Below are positions 1 through 7,564 of a stretch of 64,000 nucleotides of DNA, piece by piece; positions within the stretch are counted from its first letter, which is position 1; every line of letters starts with the position of its first letter. The notes below the pieces were generated by a model that worked only from the letters and a program-made list of their open reading frames with translations, ran no database searches and was not told the DNA's origin. The position numbers and the translations under genes were made by a program. Origin of the DNA: DATJMJ01 sp035503915 (GTDB taxonomy: Bacteria; Actinomycetota; Acidimicrobiia; Acidimicrobiales; Palsa-688); the NCBI GenBank assembly GCA_035503915.1, contig DATJSU010000037.1, positions 186,001 through 250,000 of the forward strand, in the 5' to 3' direction.

Positions 1-1047
1 TGCGCCGTCAACCCCTATACGTGGGCGAACGAGCTCCCCGAGTCCGCACGGCTCGAGGACGGCATCGTCGTCCGGCGCTTCCAGAACATCCTGGCTACGT
101 CAGCGAGCAAAGAACATGCGGTGCACGGGCGGATTTATTACGGCGAGCGCCCGTCCCTCGACGACCAAGTCACCTGGCTTAATGCGCTCTTCCGGTCGCC
201 GGGACTTTTCGAGACGCTGCTGCGAGAGCGCGACGATTTCGACGCTTTTGTTTTTGCCCCGTACTTGTTCTGGTCAACGACAGTGTGCTTGCCGATTGTT
301 GCTGACCGCGCCGTGGTGATGCCGTGCCTTCACGACGAGGTTTACGCGCACTTGGAGGTCATGCGCCACGTGCTGTCGATCCCCGCGACGGCCTGGTTCC
401 TTTCGGGGCCAGAGCACGACCTGGCACACCGGATGGGCCCGGTTACCCCGCAACACAGCGTCATAGGTGCGGGGATGGACGTGCCAGAGTCCTACGAGCC
501 CGAAGAGTTCCGGGACGAGTACGGCATCGACTCGCCGTTCGTCCTCTACCTTGGACGGCGCGAAGTCGAAAAGGGCTGGCCGTGGCTCATGGACGTTTTC
601 AGCCGCACCCGCACCCCGGTGAAGCTGGTAAGCGCCGGCGCTGGGGACGCGGCTGTGCCCCCGAAGCTGCGCGGCCGCGTCATCGATGTCGGCTTGCTCA
701 CGATGGAGCAGCGCAACAACGCCCTTGCCGCGGCGCTCGCGTACATCCAACCGAGCCTGATGGAGAGCTACTCGCGCACCGTCATGGAGTCCTGGCTTGC
801 CGGGACGCCCGTCCTCGCCCGCCGCGGCTCAGCGGTCGTCGAATGGCACTGTGCCCGCAGTGGTGGAGGTTCGGGTTTTGCCGGGTCGCGCGACCTCACC
901 AAGTCCCTCATGTCCCTGCTTGACGACCCGCAGGAAGCCGCTCGAACGGGTGAGAGGGGCCGCTGCTATGTGCTCGAGAACTACCAATGGCCTCATGTCC
1001 TCGACCTCATCGAGGCTGACTTGTCCAGTCTCAAAGGGTCGCGCTAA
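1..1047 (+). CDS. Glycosyltransferase family 4 (5' end outside window)
   Basis: The reading frame is open from base 1, so the N-terminus lies upstream; about 348 residues are visible. It is a GT-B fold retaining glycosyltransferase. The second Rossmann domain begins near 'FVLYLGRREVEKGW', the usual sugar-nucleotide domain entry after an interdomain linker. The region 'QPSLMESYSRTVMESWLAG' carries the E-x7-E type acidic pair that binds the donor ribose/phosphate. A GTG at 121 lies inside the protein and is not the start. It probably adds a sugar to a cell-surface polysaccharide, because glycosyltransferases and gmd follow. The donor and acceptor cannot be read from sequence. The downstream neighbour is convergent, 30 nt away. 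Confidence 0.85.
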   Translation, partial: CAVNPYTWANELPESARLEDGIVVRRFQNILATSASKEHAVHGRIYYGERPSLDDQVTWLNALFRSPGLFETLLRERDDFDAFVFAPYLFWSTTVCLPIVADRAVVMPCLHDEVYAHLEVMRHVLSIPATAWFLSGPEHDLAHRMGPVTPQHSVIGAGMDVPESYEPEEFRDEYGIDSPFVLYLGRREVEKGWPWLMDVFSRTRTPVKLVSAGAGDAAVPPKLRGRVIDVGLLTMEQRNNALAAALAYIQPSLMESYSRTVMESWLAGTPVLARRGSAVVEWHCARSGGGSGFAGSRDLTKSLMSLLDDPQEAARTGERGRCYVLENYQWPHVLDLIEADLSSLKGSR

Positions 1048-1077
1048 AGGCTCCTCGGGGACCGCCTTCGCCGTCCC

Positions 1078-2271
1078 TCAGTTGAGATAAGCGTCTTCGC
1101 CGGCTGGCCCGTCCCCCCAGCCCACCTCGGCGCCCGCCCAGCGGTCCCAGACTTGCCCCGGGCTGAGCTGCCAACGTCTCATGAGAGTGGCCCTGGTCCA
1201 CAGGGCCCAAGGCAGTCGCCGCGCGATACCCGCGCGCACCCCTCCGTCTGGCCCATTGCGGTACCGGTCATAGAGGGCCTTTGCGACCAGGTTTGGCGGG
1301 CCATTTCGGACGAGCGCCAGCGTCCGGTTCCGCTCGGCCATGACCCGGACACGCGGCACATGCTCGCCGCCACTGCTCGCCGACCGGCGGTGCACCACCG
1401 TCGCCGCGGGGTCGTACCTTAGCTCCAGGCCTGCCAAGTTAGCTCGCCAGCACCAGTCGACGTCTTCGTAGTAGGCGAAGAACCGAGCAGCGAAGGGACC
1501 GATCGCGTGCCAAGTCGCTGCCCTGGTGACAATGGCCACCCCCGAAAGAGCGAACCGCTGGGCACCGAGGTCGAAGCGCCCGTCGTCAGGGGCCCCAAAG
1601 CCGATGTCGCCTGCGTAACCCCTGCTGTCGAGAAAAGCACCTGCGGTGTTCACGAGCCGCACGAGCGGTCCCGGCGGCGCAGGCTCGCCATCGATGAATA
1701 TCTCGCTCGTCGCCTGCCCGACAGGCACGTACCAAGGTGCCCCGCCCGCTGTCCAGCGCCAGCAGTCGCCCTGGCCGTCGGCCTCGATACGGTGGATCCC
1801 CGGGCCTTCGGCTGTTCCCAGCGCCTCTTTCCCGTCGACCAGCACCGACCGGACTTGGCGGCCGAGCGGCCGGTCGTCGCCGGGGGCCTTCCACGTCTGG
1901 TCGCCCAAGAGGACCTCTCGATAGGGCTGCGCAAGGACCACCTTCGGCCCGACGGCAGCAACGTCGGGCCACTTCAGCACCTCCGCCGCCGCCCGCAGCC
2001 AACCAGGCCCTGCTGTTGCGTCATCGTTGAGGAGGGCCAGCAGTTCGCCGGACGCGGACCTGGCGCCAAGGTTGACTGCCCGGGCAAAGCCGATATTGGT
2101 GGCGCTGCGCAGGACCTTGGCGCCGAGGCGGTGGCCGATGGAAGAGGCTCCCGCCCCCGCTGAGCCGTTGTCCACCAAGATGACCTCGTCTGCCTGTTCG
2201 ACCACCGATCGCAGGCAGGGCTCGAGCCAGTCCCCGGGCCGATATGAAACGACGACGACGCTGGCGCTCAC
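1078..2271 (-). CDS. Glycosyltransferase family 2, rhamnosyltransferase-like
   Basis: 397-residue cytoplasmic inverting glycosyltransferase. The GT-A nucleotide-binding start 'VVVVSYRP' (residues 5-12), 'LVDNGS' (32-37) and the metal-binding 'LLNDDATAG' (DD at 83-84) are all present. A later 'YYEDVDWCWR' motif is typical of the WbbL/RfbF rhamnosyltransferase branch. I chose the GTG start at 2271 because it overlaps the TGA of the upstream glycosyltransferase (GTGA) and begins directly at the first beta strand. A longer ATG form at 2358 would add a low-complexity Gly/Arg leader. It is translationally coupled to the GT4 gene, so the two probably act on the same glycan. Confidence 0.88.
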   Translation of the reverse strand: MSASVVVVSYRPGDWLEPCLRSVVEQADEVILVDNGSAGAGASSIGHRLGAKVLRSATNIGFARAVNLGARSASGELLALLNDDATAGPGWLRAAAEVLKWPDVAAVGPKVVLAQPYREVLLGDQTWKAPGDDRPLGRQVRSVLVDGKEALGTAEGPGIHRIEADGQGDCWRWTAGGAPWYVPVGQATSEIFIDGEPAPPGPLVRLVNTAGAFLDSRGYAGDIGFGAPDDGRFDLGAQRFALSGVAIVTRAATWHAIGPFAARFFAYYEDVDWCWRANLAGLELRYDPAATVVHRRSASSGGEHVPRVRVMAERNRTLALVRNGPPNLVAKALYDRYRNGPDGGVRAGIARRLPWALWTRATLMRRWQLSPGQVWDRWAGAEVGWGDGPAGEDAYLN

Positions 2272-3848
2272 TCGGCGCCGGCCTGAGCCACCCCCACAAC
2301 CTGGCGAGCCACCTCTTCCCAGCGCTCGGGGGACGCCGGCACCACCTTCAAGCCCCATGTCTCGAGCTTGGAAATCGCCTGCTCATCCACCCCTGGGGCG
2401 CCCTCTGGAACGACCGCCACGGACTTGTCCGGCCATGCCATGCCGAGCTGTTCCAATGCCATCATGTGCTGCTCGCTCAGGCTTGGTGCCCAAGAAACGA
2501 CGGCGTCGTAGCCTCCCCGCCACCGGTCAAGCCGTGCCAGAGCAGGCCAGGAAAGCAACGTCGGTTTGGCGTCACCATCGTTCCCATCGAAGTCAAAGGG
2601 ACCTTCAAAGTGGTCACAGTCACCCACGGCGGCTAACGCCTCCGCGAGTTGCGGCGGCGCACCCACCGTCGCCACCTGGAGCCGGCTCCGCCAGCCGGCC
2701 GGCAACCTGGAAGCCCGTTGGAGGAGCTGTTCAAAGACCGCCGCCACTTTGTCGGCCACCGGCTCCCAAGAAGGCGGGTCACGCTGTGCCAGCGCGATCA
2801 GCCGCTTGCGCCATCGAGCGTCGGAGAGGGCGCGCGCCATGGCTTCCCCGATGGCCCCAGGGTCCTCTGGTTGGAAGCGTGCCTCTCGAGGGAGGACTTC
2901 CCGGAGCGAGGAATTGTCCCCGGCAATGGCCGGTACGCCGCACGCCATGGCATCCACTACTGGCAAGCCGTACCCCTCGTAAAGAGACGGGTAGACGGCA
3001 AGGTCTGCCGTCTGGTGGAGCGCGACGAAGATTTCGTCCGGGACGAACCCCGGTACCAGTAGTCGTCCCTCGACCCCGAGGTCCTTTGCCATGATGAGGT
3101 AGTGGTTCCGAGTGAGCGGCGGCGCCTCGCAGGCGAGGACAAGCTGGTGGCGTTCGATCAGTTCCCGGGGCATCGACGCGTAAGCTTGCAAGAGCCGGTC
3201 GACGTTTTTCCTCGGGTTAAACGCGCCTACGTAGAGGATGAAGCCTTTACGGAGGCCACGCACCCCCCTGCGGGCAATTTTAAGGGCTTCGGGACGCGAA
3301 GCAGCCGGCCGGAACGCGGGTGCGGTCCCGCTCCCGATCGCACTGACCCGGCGGGGAGGCACCCCCAATAGCGCGATCGTGTCTTGGCGGGCGGACTCCG
3401 AGAGCGTGAAGACCACGTCTGCCGCCCGGACAATTTCCCGGCACGCCCGCCAGCGCCGCCGCAGTCCCGGGTCCACCAGGTACCAGCCAGGGAAAATGTC
3501 AGGGATCAGGTCATAAACGGTGACGGCGGTAAGCAGGTGGTTGGCGGAGGCTTGCCTCGGCCAGAAGGTCCGCACCGGCACCTCCAGCTCAAACACCGAG
3601 GTCATGTGGAGCACAGATGCCTTGGCCCAGTCCGGCTTGTTCGTGAGCCATGGCCCGAGGTCCTCGAGGCCCTGAGGCACCGGGAGCTCTGGATGGACGA
3701 CGATCGCGCTCACGAGCTCGGGGTGGTTTGCGGCAACGGCGCGGACCATCTCAGCGCTGTAGCGCGCGATACCTCTCCCCTTATAGCTCGGGCTTTGCGC
3801 GCCAACGAGGTCGAAGACGACCCCGCGCTTGGCGCCGCGGGCGGTCAT
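2268..3848 (-). CDS. Glycosyltransferase family 4 with C-terminal extension
   Basis: 526 residues. The N-terminal acceptor domain includes 'YKGRGIARYS'. The C-terminal donor domain starts at 'GFILYVGAFNPRKNVDRLL', a classic GT4 signature, and continues to 'PSLYEGYGLPVVDAMACG', which contains the E-x7-E motif. After about residue 380 there are roughly 140 further residues that look like a partial extra Rossmann-like domain; a typical mannosyl- or rhamnosyl-GT4 would end there. The ATG at 3848 overlaps the TGA of the coiled-coil gene upstream (ATGA), so the three minus-strand genes form one operon. Role: assembly of envelope polysaccharide; the sugar is unknown. Confidence 0.88.
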   Translation of the reverse strand: MTARGAKRGVVFDLVGAQSPSYKGRGIARYSAEMVRAVAANHPELVSAIVVHPELPVPQGLEDLGPWLTNKPDWAKASVLHMTSVFELEVPVRTFWPRQASANHLLTAVTVYDLIPDIFPGWYLVDPGLRRRWRACREIVRAADVVFTLSESARQDTIALLGVPPRRVSAIGSGTAPAFRPAASRPEALKIARRGVRGLRKGFILYVGAFNPRKNVDRLLQAYASMPRELIERHQLVLACEAPPLTRNHYLIMAKDLGVEGRLLVPGFVPDEIFVALHQTADLAVYPSLYEGYGLPVVDAMACGVPAIAGDNSSLREVLPREARFQPEDPGAIGEAMARALSDARWRKRLIALAQRDPPSWEPVADKVAAVFEQLLQRASRLPAGWRSRLQVATVGAPPQLAEALAAVGDCDHFEGPFDFDGNDGDAKPTLLSWPALARLDRWRGGYDAVVSWAPSLSEQHMMALEQLGMAWPDKSVAVVPEGAPGVDEQAISKLETWGLKVVPASPERWEEVARQVVGVAQAGAE

Positions 3849-4747
3849 GCGGGTGCGGGCGCCACGTCTTCTGTCAGCTGAGGGACGATCGAGCTCAACA
3901 CTTCGACCTCAGCCGAGAGGCGGGTGAGGGCCCGGCCCATGATTTCGGCCACCTGGTCGGCAGCGTCCCCCTGCATGCGGATCATCCTGGTGAGCTCCTC
4001 GACGTCGCTGCGGACCGATGACGTTTCGCTGCTCACGGTGCCGAAGAGCCCCTCCAGCTGGGCCATCATGAGCAGCTCGAGCTTCTCGAGCTGCTCTTTG
4101 GAAGCGTCCGCGAGCTCGCCCATGCCAGAGCGCAGCTCGCCCTGGCGCTTTGCCTGCTCCTCGAAATAGCGGACGAGCGTCCCCTCCAGGTCCCCGACAC
4201 GCTGATAAATGCGCTGCTCGCGCTCAAAGAAATGTTCCTCTAGCCGTGCCGAGCGTTCCTCGACGGTGCTGAAGTGCTGCTCCAACTGGAGGAAGCGCTC
4301 CGTCAGCTGGTCTGTAAAGAAGCTGTAACGCTCCTCGACGGTGCTGAAGTGCTGCTCCAACCGCAAGAAGCGCTCCGTCAGCTGGTCCGTGAAGAAGCTG
4401 TAGCGCTCGGCGAGGGTTTCGGCAAGCTCCCCGAAGCGTTCCTCGACGGTGCTGAAGTGCTGCTCCAGCCGTTCGATCCTGTCGCTGACGCCGCCCACCT
4501 CGTCGAGGATCTGGTGAAGCCTCAGGTTTGTGTGGTCGAGGCGGAGGTCGCTCGACCCCCGGATCCCGCGGATCTCGTCCGTCGTCGCCCGGTTATGGGC
4601 TTCGATGGCACCGAGGCGGTCCCGGATTTCGACCACGAGAGAGACGACGTCCTCCCTCACCGACAACAACTCGTTCGAGAGAGGCTCCAGGTACGGTTTC
4701 AAAAGGCGGTCCGCACCCGCCCGCGCGCTTTGTTTGAACCCGCTCAC
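3845..4747 (-). CDS. Coiled-coil protein with tandem 25-residue repeats
   Basis: About 300 residues from the GTG at 4747. The frame stays open to 5074, but the upstream part lies over the opposite-strand gene and reads as Cys/His-rich non-coding translation, so I start at 4747, with low certainty. Nearly the whole protein is heptad-rich and charged. A unit 'LEQHFSTVEERYSFFTDQLTERF' recurs (two near-perfect copies plus degenerate ones) and is repeated at DNA level about every 75 nt between roughly 4260 and 4480. No enzyme motif and no clear membrane segment. Its position as first gene ahead of two glycosyltransferases suggests a chain-length or scaffolding role in polysaccharide assembly. That is inference only. 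Confidence 0.7.
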   Translation of the reverse strand: MSGFKQSARAGADRLLKPYLEPLSNELLSVREDVVSLVVEIRDRLGAIEAHNRATTDEIRGIRGSSDLRLDHTNLRLHQILDEVGGVSDRIERLEQHFSTVEERFGELAETLAERYSFFTDQLTERFLRLEQHFSTVEERYSFFTDQLTERFLQLEQHFSTVEERSARLEEHFFEREQRIYQRVGDLEGTLVRYFEEQAKRQGELRSGMGELADASKEQLEKLELLMMAQLEGLFGTVSSETSSVRSDVEELTRMIRMQGDAADQVAEIMGRALTRLSAEVEVLSSIVPQLTEDVAPAPA

Positions 4748-4795
4748 GACAAGGGAGCCTACTGCCGTGATGGCTGACTGATAAGTTTTCAGCCG

Positions 4796-5455
4796 ATGGC
4801 GGTTTGCGACGTAGTGGTTATAGGTAGTTACCCACCGGTGCCCGGCCCGGCAACGGCGGCAGCTCTTGCCGCTGTGCGCCGCGCTTGGGACGATGGGTTG
4901 ACAGTGCGCGTGGTTTCTTTCCGCCCGGGTGCAGGGGATATTTTCGTGCCGGTCGCAGGTCCTCTGGCCGGCTGGAGGCTGGAACAGGTCCGTCGCCATT
5001 ACGCTCAGCCTCCCCAGGTGGTGCTCGTCCTGCAGGCTGGGGTGCCTTTTACCGAGCGGCGTTACCGCGACCAATTAGCGACCGCGAGCGGGCTGGCAGT
5101 GGGCCTGCGGCGCTGGCAACGTCCCACTCTCGTAGTAGCCGAGGATCCAAAGTTGCCCCCACCGTGCTTCAGACTTTTGGCAAAGGCGGCGGGTGAGCTG
5201 TTGGTCGGCTCCGAAAGTGCCGCAGCCGTCCTTGCCGAGCGCTACAACATGCAAATAGGCGCCTTCAGCGTCGCCGAAGTCGAGCCCTACCCTCCATTGC
5301 CCCCCGGTGTCGACCTCGACGATGCCGGGCTTTTTCGCCCTCGAGCTGCGCGCGGCCTGCACCTAGTCGATATGCCGACTACAACCCTCGCAGAGCGCGT
5401 CCGCGCGAGGCACCTTTCGAGGTTCGCTTTCCTGCGACGCCTCAGGGGTCGCTAG
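4796..5455 (+). CDS. Orphan GT-B-like N-terminal half protein, function unknown
   Basis: 219 residues from an ATG. It begins with a Rossmann strand and loop, 'VVVIGSYPPVPGPATAA', followed by alternating strands such as 'TVRVVSF' and 'VVLVLQAG'. This resembles the acceptor half of a GT4 glycosyltransferase. No donor-binding half follows: there is no E-x7-E motif, and the protein ends in an Arg-rich tail. It could be a truncated glycosyltransferase, a stand-alone partner subunit, or an unrelated Rossmann protein. It is divergent from the coiled-coil gene (about 48 nt between starts) and is followed 29 nt later by the exported protease. Confidence 0.6.
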   Translation: MAVCDVVVIGSYPPVPGPATAAALAAVRRAWDDGLTVRVVSFRPGAGDIFVPVAGPLAGWRLEQVRRHYAQPPQVVLVLQAGVPFTERRYRDQLATASGLAVGLRRWQRPTLVVAEDPKLPPPCFRLLAKAAGELLVGSESAAAVLAERYNMQIGAFSVAEVEPYPPLPPGVDLDDAGLFRPRAARGLHLVDMPTTTLAERVRARHLSRFAFLRRLRGR

Positions 5456-5484
5456 CAGCCGGCCCTCGGGCACGGGCGCGTCCA

Positions 5485-7428
5485 TTGGGGGCGAACCGCC
5501 AGCATCCCGCCCTCGCGCCAGCACTGGCCGAGCGAGAGCGGCATGGGCTACGCAAGGGGCACAAACGGCGGCTGCGCTTCGCTCTCGCGATTGCCACCGC
5601 GACGCCCGCGCTCCTGGGGCACCTCGCGATGAGCGCCGCGCAGGCGCGCCCGGCAGAAGTCATACCGGATAACCCTTGCTACGACTCTTTCTGTGGGCCC
5701 TACAAGCCGGTTGTTGTCGAGTACCCGACAGACGGTGCCGGGATCACGAGCGTGCACCCCGACGGCGAAACCAACTTGTGGGCCGTCAACGCCGCCCAGG
5801 CTTGGGCCGTTACAAAAGGGAGCAGCAGCATTGTTGTCGCCGTCCTCGATACCGGTGTCGACCCCAACCAGCCCCAGCTCCTTCCAAAAGTCATTGTTGG
5901 GCCTAACACTTGCGCCCAGGACTTGCCGCTTTGCTCAGGGCTCTACGACGAGAACGGCCACGGGACCTTCGTCACCGGGCTGATAGCTGCCCAGGACAAC
6001 GATGGGACCGGGATCGCGAGCCTCGGTTGGAACACCAAAGTCATCGACATAAAGGTGCTCGACAGCACCGGCCATGGCGATGTCCCAGACGAGGTAACCG
6101 GGATCCGTTATGCAATATCGGCCGGGGTACGTGTGATCAACTTGTCCTGGGTAGATACGCCGTGCGCTGCGGGTGCCCCACCGAGCTCATGCTCCGACCC
6201 GGAGGAGCAGCAGGCGATCGAGTCGGCCGTGGCGCACGGGATAGTCGTAGTCGCGGCGTCTGGCGACAGTACCCACCCCTCGGACCGGCCTGTCTACCCG
6301 GCGGGTTACCCCGGGGTGCTCTCGGTCGCCGCGAGCACGGACCAGGGGGTCGTCGACCCAGATAATGGTGACCAGTACAACGATTTTTCCGATTACGGCG
6401 ACGACGCGAACATTGCCGCGCCCGGGATCAACGTGCTTTCGACATGGTACGACGGCAACTATGCCGTGATGTCTGGGACCTCGTTTGCGGCGCCGCTCGT
6501 ATCGGCCGCGGCTGCGCTCGTGATGGCTGCTGACCCCAGGTTGACCGGGCCGCAAGTTGCGACATTGCTACTGGAGACCGCTTCCCCGCTTGGCACCGGC
6601 GGCCTCGGTATCAATGGCGGGTTCCTAAATGTCGCGGCCGCGGTACAGGCCGCAGCAGCGGGCAAGATCCCGCGGACGTTCTATGGTTACCAGGAGGTCG
6701 CATTGAACGGGTCCGCCTACAACTCTGGTTTTGTTGCGGCCCAAGAACATGCGCCAGGTACGCGCCTCGACGCTCCAGTCGTCGGCGGCGCAGAGGCGCC
6801 GGGCGGGCTTGGGTACTGGATGGTGACAAGCAAGGGGCAAGTAATAGGCGTGGGCGGTGCCAGGCCCTATGGCTCACTGCCGCCGAGCGACCAGCATTCC
6901 CCCGTTACCGGTATCGCCCCCACGGCCAGCGGGCACGGCTACTGGCTGCTCGCAGGAGACGGCGCCGTTTACCCCTTCGGCGACGCCCGCTCGTATGGAC
7001 CAGCGCACGTGCCGAGCGCGGCCACACCGGCCGTCGCCATCGCTGCGACGCCCGACGGGCGTGGGTACTGGGTCACGACGTCAAATGGTGCCGTGTTCGC
7101 TTTTGGAGACGCGCACCTTTACGGCTCGACGGCCAAGATCCGTCTCAACAAACCGATTGTGGCGATGGCGGCAACGCCTGACGGCCACGGTTACTGGCTG
7201 CTTGGCTCTGACGGCGGGATCTTCAACTTCGGCGACGCCGGGTGGTACGGCCCATCGGCGAGCCAGAAACCCAACGAGCCTGTGGTCGGGATGGCAGTCA
7301 GCCCCGACGGCGCGGGGTACTGGCTCGCAGGCAAGGACGGCCGGGTGTGGCGTTTTGGCTCTGCCCCCTACGAGCCCGCTGAGCCGCAGCCGGCTCAGAG
7401 CGCTCCGATCGTGGCGATCACGTCCTAG
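5485..7428 (+). CDS. Exported subtilisin-like (S8) protease with C-terminal GYWL repeats
   Basis: 647 residues from TTG 5485. A basic stretch (about residues 20-30) precedes a hydrophobic segment ending near 'AAQA', consistent with secretion. The S8 catalytic triad is visible: Asp122 in 'AVLDTGVD', His159 in 'NGHGTFVTG', Ser333 in 'SGTSFAAP'. The residue usually occupied by the oxyanion Asn reads Asp261 ('VVVAASGDST'). From about residue 420 there are five repeats of some 42 residues with the pattern GYW(L/V)..., FGDA, YGS, probably a beta-propeller-like module. The same module recurs in two other proteins of this window. Cysteines near the mature N-terminus fit an extracellular protein. The substrate is unknown. 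Confidence 0.9.
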   Translation: MGANRQHPALAPALAERERHGLRKGHKRRLRFALAIATATPALLGHLAMSAAQARPAEVIPDNPCYDSFCGPYKPVVVEYPTDGAGITSVHPDGETNLWAVNAAQAWAVTKGSSSIVVAVLDTGVDPNQPQLLPKVIVGPNTCAQDLPLCSGLYDENGHGTFVTGLIAAQDNDGTGIASLGWNTKVIDIKVLDSTGHGDVPDEVTGIRYAISAGVRVINLSWVDTPCAAGAPPSSCSDPEEQQAIESAVAHGIVVVAASGDSTHPSDRPVYPAGYPGVLSVAASTDQGVVDPDNGDQYNDFSDYGDDANIAAPGINVLSTWYDGNYAVMSGTSFAAPLVSAAAALVMAADPRLTGPQVATLLLETASPLGTGGLGINGGFLNVAAAVQAAAAGKIPRTFYGYQEVALNGSAYNSGFVAAQEHAPGTRLDAPVVGGAEAPGGLGYWMVTSKGQVIGVGGARPYGSLPPSDQHSPVTGIAPTASGHGYWLLAGDGAVYPFGDARSYGPAHVPSAATPAVAIAATPDGRGYWVTTSNGAVFAFGDAHLYGSTAKIRLNKPIVAMAATPDGHGYWLLGSDGGIFNFGDAGWYGPSASQKPNEPVVGMAVSPDGAGYWLAGKDGRVWRFGSAPYEPAEPQPAQSAPIVAITS

Positions 7429-7499
7429 GGCGGCAGACGCGCCCTGAGGCCAGCTCGAGCGGCGAGCGGCTCAATTGCCGAGCCAGTCCCGCCGACTAG

Positions 7500-7530
7500 G
7501 TATTATCAGGGAACCGGGTGGAGGAGGGGG
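7500..7530 (+). promoter_or_regulatory. Putative -10 and Shine-Dalgarno ahead of the SpoIID-like gene
   Basis: A TATTAT hexamer at 7501-7506 resembles a sigma-70 -10 box. A strong purine run GAGGAGGGGG follows at 7521-7530. That run sits 7 nt upstream of an in-frame CTG at 7538 and 34 nt upstream of the ATG at 7565. No convincing -35 with correct spacing was found. Confidence 0.35.
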
Positions 7531-7564
7531 CCCGCGGCTGAGCGCTGCCCGCTCACCGCACTCC

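Noticed and set aside
4748..5074. Upstream extension of the coiled-coil protein
   Set aside because: It overlaps the opposite-strand gene starting at 4796 and reads as Cys/His/Arg-rich sequence with no coiled-coil character.
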